Program-made: the position numbers and the translations under genes
Origin: Austropuccinia psidii
Taxonomy: Eukaryota; Basidiomycota; Pucciniomycetes; Pucciniales; Sphaerophragmiaceae
Direction of reading: 5' to 3'
DNA: 64,000 nt
Assembly: GCA_023105745.1 (NCBI GenBank)
Contig: JALGQZ010000014.1
Coordinates: 3,815,888 to 3,879,887 of the forward strand
The notes under the pieces: model-generated
The model's database searches: none
What the model saw: only the letters and a program-made list of their open reading frames with translations
Told to the model about the DNA's origin: nothing
In this document: positions 1 through 11,383 of the stretch, piece after piece
Layout of the letters: each line of letters begins with the position of its first letter
How positions within the stretch are numbered: position 1 is the stretch's first letter

Positions 1-1844
1 ATCAACATGTAAAACAAATTATACCATTGGATTCCCCATGGAAAAATACACATATACCATTTTTATGGCATATCTGTAAAGTCAATATTTAAGGAATTAT
101 AAGGTATAATACCTTATAAAAACCATAAAAACTTATTTATCTCAGAAACTAATGAAACAACATGTAAAATAAATTGTACCAGTGGATTCCCCACAAAAAT
201 CCACATATAAAACAATTAATAAGCTAATTCCCAAAATCAATACTTAAGGAATTATCCTGAATATATGCACTTTTTTGGTCAACGCATATATTCAGGGATC
301 ATAGCTAATATCTTTCAAACTATACCTGCTAGAATGATGAACCAAAAATAAAGTTACCACGTAATTACTGTAAGAACACAGATATGAACTTTATTTTGCA
401 AATTATAAACAAGGTTAAGACTTATGAGGAAATATTGATAAAAATCAACAGAGCTGTTGACCACTTTGTTGTGAAAGTAGTCCAAACTTAAAAAAAAGTA
501 TACAGTTGGATTCTACTAGTTTATTCGAGAAGAATGACGTAATTTCTATTATTAAATTCAGGGTATAACCCCCTGAAATCAAGGTTTGAAGTTTAAAATA
601 TTGAATTTCGACAGAAAAGATGAGTTACAAGAAAAATCATCAAAATTAGAGTTTTGATGATGTAATGAAAAGCTCTTGGCAGCATAATGAGGTTATGTCA
701 GGCTATCAGAATTCACTCTCTGAATTGCTGTAGCGTGAAAACCTTAAAGGTTATTGAGGATCAAAGTTTGAGCTTAAATTGAGCTGATATGATCACATAC
801 TGTAACCTTAAATTAAGTTTAACAGTCTTAAGAGTGATAAAATTGGTGAATACTATTAGTTTATGATTAAAACTAATAAAATCCACGAAATTTGGGGTTC
901 TGCCAAGCCTCTGATGTCATCAAACTTAGAGTTACAGTGATAACTCTAAATAATGGTGTAATAATGATGCAATATGGTTTGATCATGATGTAATCACCCT
1001 CAAACCTTAAAATATTGATCAATTCCAGTGGATATGATCAGTACACGTCTACTAGAAGCCTGTTGGACTCTAGGAGGGAGGTATTTACTATAAATAGAGC
1101 TCTTTTTACTCTATTTACCCCTCAGACGCATCAAAAACATTAAATCAATTAAATCAAAGGTAATTTCTTTATTCTTTATATATAAAAGCATTATATTATT
1201 AAATACCAAAGACCTCCTTGCTATAATCATCTATTTTGACGTGATTAAATCATTTATTTAATTGTTTTTGTTAAAAATCTCTATAAAACTCATTTCCACG
1301 TAAAAATCCAGAATAATTTGTAATTTTCTTTAAATTTTATTGTAAATACAATTTGAAAAGGTTGTATTTATATTTTTTGGCGTAAAATACTTCAAAATTA
1401 TTATATTAAGTGTTAAAAGTAGGTTATTTTCTCTTATTATAATAATTTCTCTATTATTACTCTCTTAATAATTCTTTAATTAATATAAATAGTATTTATA
1501 TTAATTCATAACTTTAATATTAGTAATATTATAGTTATTAATTGTTTTTTATTAATAAAAAACAATTTTTTACGCCTTTATTATTTGTTGGTAACAATAA
1601 TAAAGAGCTGTTTAAATATATTAATTATCTTATATTAATATATTTATTTATTATATTATATTTTTATAATATAAATTATATTATTATATTTATTTAATAA
1701 TATAATTATTTTACGCCATGATAATAATAATTATTTATTATTAATATATTTTTAATCTTATTTATTCAATTCATAAGGACATTCAGAGTACAATAAGTAA
1801 TAAATTAGTAATTTTTACTTATTGTTTCATAGTCAAACCTTACA
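1..1844 (+). mobile_element. Right-hand part of a plus-oriented gypsy LTR
   Basis: The stretch ends TTTCATAGTCAAACCTTACA. This matches, on the opposite strand, the outer LTR end of E1 (TGTAAGGTTTGTCTATGAAA at 9053 and 17859). Directly after it, sequence of a minus-oriented LTR begins in mid-unit, so the LTR appears to have inserted into an older LTR. The LTR start (TGTGAGCC) is not in the window, so this could be a solo LTR or the 3' LTR of an element lying to the left. It is extremely AT-rich, with ACGCC-containing motifs also found in the other LTRs. No coding sequence is seen. Confidence 0.55.
1089..1097 (+). promoter_or_regulatory. TATA box in the left-edge LTR
   Basis: TATAAATAG is followed by a pyrimidine-rich stretch, as expected for the LTR core promoter. 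Its orientation agrees with the plus orientation deduced from the LTR end at 1844. The start site, about 30 bases downstream, is inferred. Confidence 0.45.
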
Positions 1845-2514
1845 AAATTCCTGTCCAATTTGGGATAAAACCAGTTCAAACTTTAAGATTGTATCAAAGT
1901 CTAATCTTAAAGTTTAAATAAGGTTGAAAATCCTCCAATACGGGTGGACAACCTTAATTGAATCCTTGCAGATCCAAAAAGTTGGGTATCCCAGCTCTAT
2001 TTGGTCTTTTTTCCTTTGTCCCACCTTTTTGCATGGATTTTGCCCTTTTATTTATTTAAAGCCATACTAGCTCATGCAGGATTTACATTCTTTATAGCAA
2101 ATCCTCAGCCAATTCAGTAAATATACACAACACCTCAATTTTAACTAAAATTTTGGTAAGTTTGCATAAACCTTATGCAACTTTAAATCTAAGCTTATTT
2201 AAGCTTAAATTTAACAATTTTAAAAACATGTCAAAAAAGATACATTAGTACTGTGAGATTCTTAAATCTTCCAATAACATAAGAAATAAGCATTTTTTGG
2301 TATAACACCCGGTGAGTGTACCCTAGGTTATTATTGGTTTAGAATCCAAAAATTACATAATATTTATAACTTTGTTTATCCAAAGAAATTTATACTTATT
2401 TTTTGTTATTTTTTACTTTAAATTCAATTGACAAGTCTGTTGAAGATCAAATCAGCTGTATATAAAATCATTTGTGGCCTTATGGGTATGTTATACATAC
2501 CTCACAGGCTCACA
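1845..2514 (-). repeat. E0 3' LTR fragment
   Basis: The sequence from AAATTCCTGTCC to CCTCACAGGCTCACA matches E1's LTR at about 10555-11246, including the run through TTGGGATAAAACCAG and the shared end. On the minus strand it starts TGTGAGCCTGTGAGG. Its remaining portion is cut off by the plus-oriented LTR at 1-1844. Confidence 0.65.
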
Positions 2515-3002
2515 TTCATATTTGAGGATTCTCTTCTTTTTTATCTAAACCTTTATTGGTCATGTTTGTCCAATACTTTCTATACCATTTATTATGGTAT
2601 TTGGATGTCAAGCTGGTGCTCTGTTTGGAGACACAGGCTGATATAGCCTCCCTCAAAAAAAGGAACATAATTGATGAGATTCCTGTTTCCTTCTTGGGGC
2701 TCTAGAGCCTTTAAAAGGAGGGTTAAGATCCATATTACTCTAAAGTTTTACCCACTGGTCTTTTTCTTGTGGTTTATTTTATATCACATACTCTTCATTG
2801 GAATATCTTTTTATTTGATTGGGGTTGTCATCTTTAAAGTAGAACTTCCTTTCTCTCTCTTCCCAATGTTTGGTTAATTCTCTGTGGAATTATGTATGCT
2901 CATGCCATATATTCTGTTGTACTCTTTACCTATTAATAATCCATCAATCTCAGCATTTTCAAATACCACAAATTTAGTGTGCAATTCAGGTTTTCCCATT
3001 GT
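2515..3002 (-). other. Non-coding stretch between E0 protease and LTR
   Basis: No pol-like reading frame is seen here. A purine tract on the minus strand (opposite CCTCCCTCAAAAAAAGG, about 2647-2663) resembles the polypurine tract of E1 and E2, but it lies 130 bases from the LTR edge, so extra sequence separates the two. The small plus-strand ORFs here look like chance. Confidence 0.35.
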
Positions 3003-5502
3003 TTATGGTATTATAATAACTTTTTGGATTGTTACAAGTGATTTGATTTTTTCTGCAGCACCTTTAAAGCCTCTTGCTTTTGTCTCAAGTACTTCTTCAT
3101 GCCACATTGGGAAGTGTCTATCCAAATATTTCTTGGCTACTACTGAGCAGGTTGCTCTTGTGTCATTTATCAAAGGATGCTTTGTATTCTCAATATACAC
3201 ATCAACCTTTGATTTTCCTTTATGACAAAAGGCCATACCCATTTTGGGCTTCTCTAAATATTCCTTGGCATCAGTGGTGCTCCCAATAAGGTTTTCACCA
3301 TTTTTGAGTTGACTGAACTCAGGATTTGTAGAGTTTTGTAGGATTTATTCTGGTTTCTCATCCTCATACTCCAATGAATATTTTTCAATACACTCTGATT
3401 CATTGTCTGAATCTTTTCTGAGTCTATTTCCCATACTTTCAGAGTCAGATTTCTACTCTATGTGTTCTTCTACCGACTCTTCCTCTATTTCAAATACTCT
3501 TTCTTTTTACCTTTGGGACAATTATTTGCATAGTGGTCAGGTGATCCACAATTACACATGTGTTTATAATCCTTGGTGCCTCTGCATAATTGGTAGGTTT
3601 GATGTATTTTTTGATTAGTGGCTTTGGTTTTACTCTGCTATCATGTGACCTATAGGGTAAAATACTTCTAATTGGGGTGTTTTATTTTGAAATCTTGGAT
3701 TAAATTTTCTATGTCATGAATGCTTCTTATTTTGCTGCATATGCACTTTACTGAATGCTCTAAGCCTGCTGGAATCTTTCAGAATATTGTGATTTCTCAT
3801 CTCCATTTTCATTTCTGGATAAATAGATTTGAGTCTTTTGGTTTGTTTAACACACCAATCATAAGCTTCTTTATCTGTAAAGTATCTGTCACTCTCAAAA
3901 GAGATTGGTTTTTTCCAGATCTAAGTACCATTTCTGTAATTTTGTATTATTTAGTTTCTCCACCATGTCCATCCTTTCCTGCTATGTATCTCTTTCATTT
4001 CAGTGTACCATATATTTGAATGGCCTCTGAATGCAGTTTCAAGTGTTTTGGTGATCCAGTAGTCTGGTATATTCGTGACATAAGCAAAAAGTCCATCAAT
4101 AGCTTCAATGAGATTTATGTGATCATATTCTCCAATTACTGAGGATTTAAGCCAAATTATCACTTCAGGTGATTTCTTCAATGCTTTTTTCTCAGAGTAA
4201 CTGAGGTTATCACCATTTTGATAATTTGACTCAGACCTTAACTTAGTATCCTGGTATTCAGGAACTTGGTCTTCTTATTCTTATTCCTCTTTTAAACTTT
4301 TAAATTTGGTAATGGGCTTCTCACATTTATTTGTTGGAGGGGAGAAATTATCTTCTTCTTCCTCTTTTTCATAGAGGTAATCAACTTCTTTTCAAGGTAT
4401 TCCTTCTGCTTCTGGAAATTCCTTATGTACCTCCTCATAGTCTGTTGTTCCTCTAGTATTGAGCTCAATTGTCTATTTTTTTTTGAAATTCTTCCCAAAT
4501 TTTGGCTTAATTTGTGTTTAAGTCTTTTATGAATTTATCTTGGAAGGTAGTTTCTCCCTGTATTGTTTTCATTTCTGAACGTACTTCTTTTACATGATCA
4601 TATGTTCATTCCATGAATTTTCCCATGTTGGAACATATGAAACTACTGCCTCTGGAATCATTGGTTTCAAAATTCTGAGGGAGTATTTTATCATCAATAG
4701 GCATAGGCTGAGGATCAATTTATTCTGACCTAGCTACACTACTGGTAGGTACAGTGCCCTTTTGTATTTGTGTACCTCTTGGACTAATTTTATCAATTGT
4801 TTCATCAGATTATCTGATTCTATCTTCTTCCTTCTGAAAGAATTTTTTTGTTCTATTTGGGCTTCATGTCCTCTTGTGGAAGCTACTAAGAATGACTTGA
4901 TAGTCCTGAAAACATTTTCCATTTGCTTTCAAGTCCTGTAGCTTTTTGAATGTTTTGTGGAATATGTAATTTCTTTCTCCATGCCTTGGTGTCCCTGAAT
5001 CAGATTGGGATCTTCCATATGAAAAGAGTTCTCTATGGTATGGTTTGCTACCTTATTTTCTCTTATTCAAGCTTATCTCTCTTCTAAGTGTATGAAATAT
5101 TTTTTGGGATTCCAACTTTTCATCTCTTTCAGAGGAATTTATAAAATCATTTGGTTGAGTAAGATTTTCTAACTCATTATTCTAATCTCTTGCCAAGCTA
5201 CTTTCATGCTAGAAATGTTTTTTTCCATACTCCATGTGAGCAAGTCTTCCAGGAGTAGATGCATCTGAGTGAATTTTTGTGCATCCGTCTAATTTTTTGG
5301 TCGGACTTTGTTAAATTTGGTTTTTCATGGGACTTTGAGCAGGAGCTTCCTGATAGTAAGTCTCTGTCTGGTCATTTGATCCAGAAGGTGGTTGTCTTTT
5401 TCCTCTTCTATTTCTCCCTTGCCATATTTCTGGCTTAGCTCTTGCATATCCCAGATCTCTGAAAAATGGAGGTGATATTTCAAAAAATGACAAAAGAAAC
5501 AA
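3003..5502 (-). pseudogene. gag: Decayed gag-protease of E0
   Basis: Reading on the minus strand from about 5502, the N-terminal part is polar and broken by stops. A capsid-like block at 3951-4181 contains GEYDHINLIEAIDG and ends in the GWTWW motif, matching GEYDHMEF...SWTWW in E1, E2 and E4. A zinc-knuckle-like run CNCGSPDHYANNC lies near 3513-3560, with its first Cys displaced. A protease-like block at 3003-3242 has NDTRATCSVV, which aligns to the DSGASCTCV site of E1 with the Gly replaced by Arg. At least ten stops or frame changes separate these blocks. There is no RT downstream. Near 4734-5000 a second frame shows an IPQNIQ...MENVF pattern resembling the ORFx C-terminus of the other elements, across a frame break. 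Confidence 0.6.
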
Positions 5503-6799
5503 AATACTATATTTTACAAGGTTTATTTACCTTTCAAAGGCCCTTGGACATATTTTTGCTTTATACTCTTTGGTAATTTTCCTCTGGAGTTTATAAGTGT
5601 GTTAATTGCTTGTTATTTTATTATCAACCTGTCTTGGTGATGTCTTCTGGGGCTGACACAGATTGATTTTTCTGTGATTGTGTCTCAAGTGGAATTTTTC
5701 TCTTTCCACTTGAAAGGAAATATAGAAAAGCTTGTAATTAAACTTGAATGAAGAAAATTTTCAATCTTCTACTGTTATTTATCCTTTATTTTCTTTAATG
5801 TTTGTGTTTTCATTTTACTTATTAAATTTTTCAAGAAATAACAGTTTCAAAGATCTTTGTTTTACTTATTTTTATAAGTAAAGTATTCAAAATGAATAGT
5901 TTATCTTATTAAGCTTTTATTTCAAAAATGAGTTATTCACTTATTGGAATTGGAAACTAAACTTGGAATAATTCAATTTCCGGTTTTTCTTTCTCTTTGA
6001 AAGAAACAAAAGTGCAATATCTTAATTTTAGAATAATTTTGTTATATAATTAAGTTGGGTTTTTTCATTTGACTATTCTCAAATAAAAACAATTTCCATT
6101 AGTTTTATCCTCAATTTGATTCATAAATTAATTTAATAAATAATACTAACTTGAATATTAAAGAATTAGAATAATAATGAGTTTATTATTATAATATTTA
6201 TTGTTAGTTTCTTAATAAATATTACCATTGCAATCACTTTTTACATAATTTGGTAAAAAATAATATTCTTCTCCTTTAAATGCATTACCTTTGTATATAA
6301 ACTTACTTTAAATTATTAATATTCATTCTTTATTATTATTGTGTTTTATTTGTTTTTTGATCATTCATCAAAAAAATTGAATCCATTTTTCCTCACTTTT
6401 AGTAAAGAAAATATTTGTACTCAAGAAAATTCAATTTGAATATTAAAGAATTGAAATAATAAGGAAATTATTATTCAAATATCTATTGTTCATTTTACAA
6501 TAAAGATTCTAATTTCAATCAATTTTTAGAAAATTTGGTAAAAAATATTATTCTTCATTTGAATATCATATTTGTATATTAAAATAGGTTTGAGTAGCTA
6601 ATAATAATGACTTCTTATTATTAAGTTTTGTAAAAAATTCAATTCAAAGCTTTGGAAGAGATATTTTTATAACAAAAAGTATAAAAATTATACTAGAAAG
6701 GAAAAATCTTGAAACTTTACTTACCTTTATAGTAACAAACCTTCAAAAATAGTGAAAATTGTCCAAAAATCACCGAAACAGGTCTAAAATATGTTAAAA
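5503..6799 (-). other. E0 untranslated leader, AT-rich
   Basis: No reading frame of note is seen. The sequence is AT-rich with long runs of T and A, as in the leaders between the primer site and gag in E1 and E2. It is assigned as E0 leader by position only. Confidence 0.3.
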
Positions 6800-6817
6800 A
6801 CATGGCCAGGTTCCCCA
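6800..6817 (-). other. Primer-binding-site-like 18-mer of E0
   Basis: Read on the minus strand this is TGGGGAACCTGGCCATGT. It aligns with the primer sites of E1 and E2 (TGGGGGCC...GCCGTGAT), also placed just inside an LTR edge. The adjoining sequence TTCTTGGGTTGAGTCTATT looks like a decayed copy of the TGTAAGGTTTGTCTATG LTR end. Confidence 0.4.
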
Positions 6818-6819
6818 AT

Positions 6820-7680
6820 TCTTGGGTTGAGTCTATTCAGTATCTTAAAAACATTAAATAAAAGCTAGCACTATGACACAACAAAAAAAATAAGAATATT
6901 AAAAGGTTCTACTGTTATATGATGAAAGTGGTGATGAATCTACTGAGAACCTTGGTTGCAATTATTTAATATCAATTTACTGTAAAAATCACTACAATAA
7001 TTAATTAACATAATTTTATCAATATGATCATAAAGGTACTACTGGTATAAGACAGTTTCACTATGCAAGAATACTCATTCATGATGATGAGGTCTTTTTC
7101 CAGTGAGAAAAGGCCTTCTTTTATGCCTTTTGGGGACTGTGAGGGGCTGGTAAGCTCTTTAGACGGCTGAAGAGTGGGAATTTTCACTCCGGAGGCTGTA
7201 TTGTGGTTCTTTACTATCAATTCTGACATCATCATAGTCAGAATTGTGGTTTTGGGACCACAAATGATCATTCTGGATCAATACAGGGTAAAGTAACTCT
7301 TCACAGGCCACGTCAGAGCTGTTATAAAATAACCAGGGCAAATGTCGTGACAATTTCTGGCAATTGACTTCACATCCCCCTGCTGTCAGTATAAAATCAT
7401 GTTTCAGTTGTGTTAGTGTCACATTATAGTCACTGTATTTTGTGGGTCAGGTCACATCTGTGTCAAGACAATGTCAATTGTCACATGTGTCACATGAGTA
7501 TCTCACTCAAAGACCAAACCCATATCAACACCATTTGCAAGGTTCAGGCAATTACACCTCATGTTGCAAGCCAGCAGTTTGGAATGCTCATATTTTTGCA
7601 TGAGATGAATTCCGCCCTGCAGCCTGATCATCTCACCCCTTTACCATTCCTACTCTCACACATGAATTGGCTTCTGCATC
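6820..7680. other. Non-coding stretch right of E0
   Basis: The first tens of bases may be a decayed E0 5' LTR edge. After that I recognise nothing. Two minus-strand ORFs of 87-88 codons overlap in different frames and show no domain or protein-like composition, so I do not call them genes. Confidence 0.3.
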
Positions 7681-8330
7681 CACACCTAATCCTCTCAAAC
7701 CCTTAACATGCTTATGTTCCCGCACTGCCCTCAAGATACGCCTTTGCAGTGGCTCCCCCATATCCACCCTCACGCTTCTGCACTCCTGCAACTTAACATG
7801 CTAACACTCCCACTGTGCCCTCATCTCTCCTTACGGCTCCTCACGCTCACATTGTGCCCTCCCAACATGCCTCCAATGCCACCCTCACACCGGCCTAATC
7901 CTCAACACCACTTACCATCCTCACACTCCCATGGTGCCCTCAAGATATGCCTTTGATTGTGACGCTTAACATGCTAATTCTACTGCTGCACCCTTAAGAT
8001 ATGCCTCTGACGCTTCCCTCACCCCTTGTTATGCCTCCTCTCAGCCACTTACCATCCTTAAGCTCATGCTGTGCCCTCCCAACATGCCTCCAATGCTGTT
8101 CTCACACCGGCCCAATCCTCAACGCCACTTACCATCCTTACACTCCTGCAGCCCCTCAAGATGTGACTCCAATTCTGCCCTCACCTGCCGCTTACAATCC
8201 TTACGCTCCCGCAGTGCCCTCAAAATAAGCATCCAACACCAGCACCTCATCTCCACACTCGCCACTCCTTATGCCTCTGCACCCCCACCTTGTCTTCTCT
8301 GCCACTTATCATTCTTTCACTTCTGTATTA
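7681..8330 (+). repeat. C-rich degenerate repeat tract
   Basis: The tract is composed of scrambled, imperfect copies of short modules such as CTTACCATCC, TGTGCCCTC, CAAGATATGCCT and CTCACACCGGCC. It is strikingly C-rich in an AT-rich window. Open frames in several registers (for example around 8001-8228) arise because the modules contain few stops. It looks like a dispersed minisatellite or a piece of a larger repeat, and I do not call a protein. Confidence 0.55.
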
Positions 8331-9052
8331 GATCCAATGGGTATGGTGGCTTGTTGGCATACATGCTGAACACAATCACAGAAATATTCTGAGTGGCCTT
8401 CTCTGCCAACAGGCGCTTGGGGGAAATTGGTGAGGATATTCACAATGTTGTGGTTAGGGTTTGAATCATGAGGCTCACAAATTTAAACCTAATAAGTGGA
8501 CTATTTAATACCCAAATTGAATCTTCTGTTTCCCCGGTAAAACCATTTTATTTAATATCATTCAAATGGAACATTTTGCTTAGTCCTTACCTCATGAGCG
8601 TTGAATAGCTCAAAAGTTGACTTTAGTAGGTTTCTCACTAGTCAAATTTATTCAATTTCTCACAGGGAAGGCATTTCATTTTAATGATATGAAATAATTT
8701 GCAACACACCACCTATGTGAATTTCACGACAAATCATATTTTGCAAATGCAATACAATTTCAATCAATATTTATGGAAGGTTCCAAGGCTGTTGATGGGA
8801 AGGTTTCTTTTGGTCAGCTTGTGGTTCTAAAATGTCTTTTTTCAAGAAGATTCACGAACTATTGAGCTGATTCAAACTTCCCAAAATTCTCCAATACTGA
8901 TATTACCTAAAAAAGAATCAATTATCTCAGACTTATTTTACTTCCACCACTTTCAGAACTCCTGCCTTTTTTCTTCAATTTTGATCTTTTTATTCTGGAA
9001 TTTTCAATCAACTTATCAATAAGCTTGTGACCATCTATCTACTTAATAAACT
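8331..9052 (+). other. Displaced 5' flank of the ORF at 20025
   Basis: No gene is seen. The stretch abuts E1's target duplication (AAACT, 9048-9052). The other copy of that duplication, at 20011-20015, is followed 10 bases later by an ATG. Before E1 inserted, this sequence therefore lay directly upstream of the ORF at 20025 and may have held its promoter and 5' untranslated region. Confidence 0.5.
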
Positions 9053-11246
9053 TGTAAGGTTTGTCTATGAAACTCTTGATAATAGTAACAATATCAAGAG
9101 TACTATGACTGTCCTCAGTAGGAAAATATAATATAATAAAATATTACAACCACAAATTTAAATATAATTATTAAAAATAATCATATATAAAAAAAAATAA
9201 TTTTTATTATTATTATAAAAATATAATAATAAAAAAAAATATAATAATTATAATAAATTATAATTATTCTATTATTGTTATAGTCACTGACAGTTATAAC
9301 AATAAGAAATGTAAAGCTCTTAATGAGACAATTACATGTGGAAATATGAATATTAACCACTTTATAAATAATATAAATATTATTTAGAAGAGAATTATAA
9401 CACACACTGTTCAGAAATAATTCTTATAGAATAAAATTCTATATAAAAAAACTAATACTAGATAAAAAAATTATAGAACTTTAGAGAAAAACTTACTTAT
9501 AATATCTATTTAATACAACAAGTCAAACAACAACAGTTATTATATTAAATAATAATTATAAGTTAAACACACGCCTAAAATCAATAAATTTAAAGATAAA
9601 ACAACTTTTTATGATAAAATTTAAGATTTAAGAGTTTTTGAGAGGAATTTGTGGGTTTAAAAGATATTTAAGATGATTATTTTTATAATATAAAATATAT
9701 TATTGATGATTACAACAATAATCTGAATCCTATGACTTCAATTCTTTAATTTACAATTAATAAAGAATAAAATAACTTAAGAATTACTTTAATAATAAGA
9801 TTTTATAAATAATAAAACTTTACCTGTTTAAATTTCTAATATTATTGGATTGAATACTGATGATGGACAAAAACAGTGAGGAAAAGACTCTTTTTATGTC
9901 TTAAGAGCAGCTCTCATGATTCATAATGATTATAAAGGGCGTGCTCAGGTCAAAACTGAAAAACCATACTTAAAAACAAAGTTCTTAACTTAAGGCAACT
10001 TGTTTTTAATTCCAATTTAAAGTTACCAGTGTTATTCTTAGCTCCATGTAACTTTAATCCTCATTTAAACTAATTATTTTAAGTTTTTAATATAAATAAA
10101 CTTATTTATATTAAAGTTCATCACATGAACAACTTAAAAATAGAGTTTCAAGTAGAAATCTCTTAAACTCAATTTTTAATTAATTTGTAAAGAAATCATA
10201 ACTTTCTTTGAGTTTAATTAAAAGAGTAAATTTCCAGGCTAATTACCCAGGAAATTTATTTATAAAAGATACTTAAAATTTAATTCATATATTGATAATA
10301 TTAAATTCTAAGTTGTGTGAAATTTTCAAGCAAATCCATTAAGAATTGGATTTTTAATGAATTTTTGAAGTTATTGCTATTTTTCCACGTAAAATAGCAA
10401 AACACACCAAACCTTAAGTTTTGATAAGGTTTTAATGCTTGAAACTTTAATGTTTTAAGCTTATTTAAGGTTTTTAAGCTTAATTAAGCTCTGACAGTTC
10501 TTAAAACCTTGATTTCAAGCCTGCATATTGGGATTTACCCTTTGGCAGCTTGAAATTCCTGTCCAATTTGGGATAAAACCAGTTTAAACCTTAAGGTTGG
10601 ATCAAAGTCTAATCTTAAACTTTGAATAAGGTTGAAAATCCTCCAATACAGGTGGACAACCTTAATTGAATCCTTGCAGATCCAAAAAGTTGGGTACCCC
10701 AGCTCTATTTGGTCTTTTTCCTTTGTCCCACCTTTCTGGGTGGATTTTGCCCTTTTATTTATTTAAAGCCATACTATGGCCTTAAACCCTTTTAAATTGA
10801 GCTCACGCAGGATTTACATTCTGTATGGCAAATCCTTAGCCAATTCAGTAAATATACACCGCACCTCAATTTTAACTAAAATTTTGGTAAGTTTGCATAA
10901 AGCTTATGCAACTTTAAATTTAAGCTTAATTAAGCTTAAATTTAACAATTTTAAAAAAATGTTAAAAAAGTTACATTGGTACTGTGAGATTCTTAAATCT
11001 TCCAATAACATAAAAAACAAGTGGTTTTGGGTATAACACCTTGTGGGTGTACCCTAGGTTATTTTTGGTGTAGAATCCAAAAATGACATAATATTTATAA
11101 CTTTGTTTATCCAAAAAAAAGTTATACTTATTTTTTATTATTTTTTATTTTAAATTCAACAAAAAAGTCTGTTTAAGACAAAATTCACTGTTTATAAAAT
11201 CATTTGTGGCCTTATGGGTATGTCTTACATACCTCACAGGCTCACA
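9053..11246 (-). repeat. E1 3' LTR
   Basis: A 2194-base direct repeat of 17859-20010, starting TGTAAGGTTTGTC and ending CAGGCTCACA in plus coordinates. Compared with the other LTR it has an extra run of about 40 AT bases near 9200-9245 and scattered substitutions. The ORF at 10776-11036 inside it recurs in the other LTR and is a by-product of repeat identity. Confidence 0.93.
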
Positions 11247-11268
11247 TTCCCTACCACCAAAAAAAATT
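11247..11268 (-). other. E1 polypurine tract
   Basis: On the minus strand this is a run of A and G ending GGTAGGGAA immediately before the LTR start TGTGAGCC. This is the expected plus-strand primer position for reverse transcription. It is interrupted by TGGTGGT. Confidence 0.6.
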
Positions 11269-11383
11269 GTACCACAATTTTTCTTTTGTAGTGTACCCCC
11301 AAGTTATTTGGGAGGGGGTATAATCCACTGTCCAACCACTCTACTTATACTTCCAAGTATGTAAAGCACACAATTCAAGCTTT

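Larger units (their letters stand above)
1845..6819 (-). mobile_element. E0: decayed gypsy remnant (LTR piece, gag, protease)
   Basis: The order on the minus strand is a primer-site-like 18-mer at 6800-6817, a decayed gag, a decayed protease, then an LTR piece ending GGCTCACA at 2514. Reverse transcriptase, RNase H and integrase are missing between the protease (3003) and the LTR (2514), so the element carries a large internal deletion or belongs to a short non-autonomous form. The LTR piece resembles E1's, but the gag differs enough to be another family. The outer ends and target duplication cannot be defined. Confidence 0.5.

Noticed and set aside
7005..7422. Two minus-strand ORFs of 87-88 codons
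   Set aside because: They overlap in different frames, lack any motif and lie in repeat-rich sequence.
7410..8392. Plus-strand Pro/His/Leu-rich ORFs
   Set aside because: They follow a C-rich degenerate repeat. Several registers are open at once, as expected of the repeat, and none looks like a conserved protein.
10776..11036. 86-codon ORF repeated at 19540-19800
   Set aside because: It lies within both E1 LTRs, so its repetition reflects LTR identity and not coding constraint.
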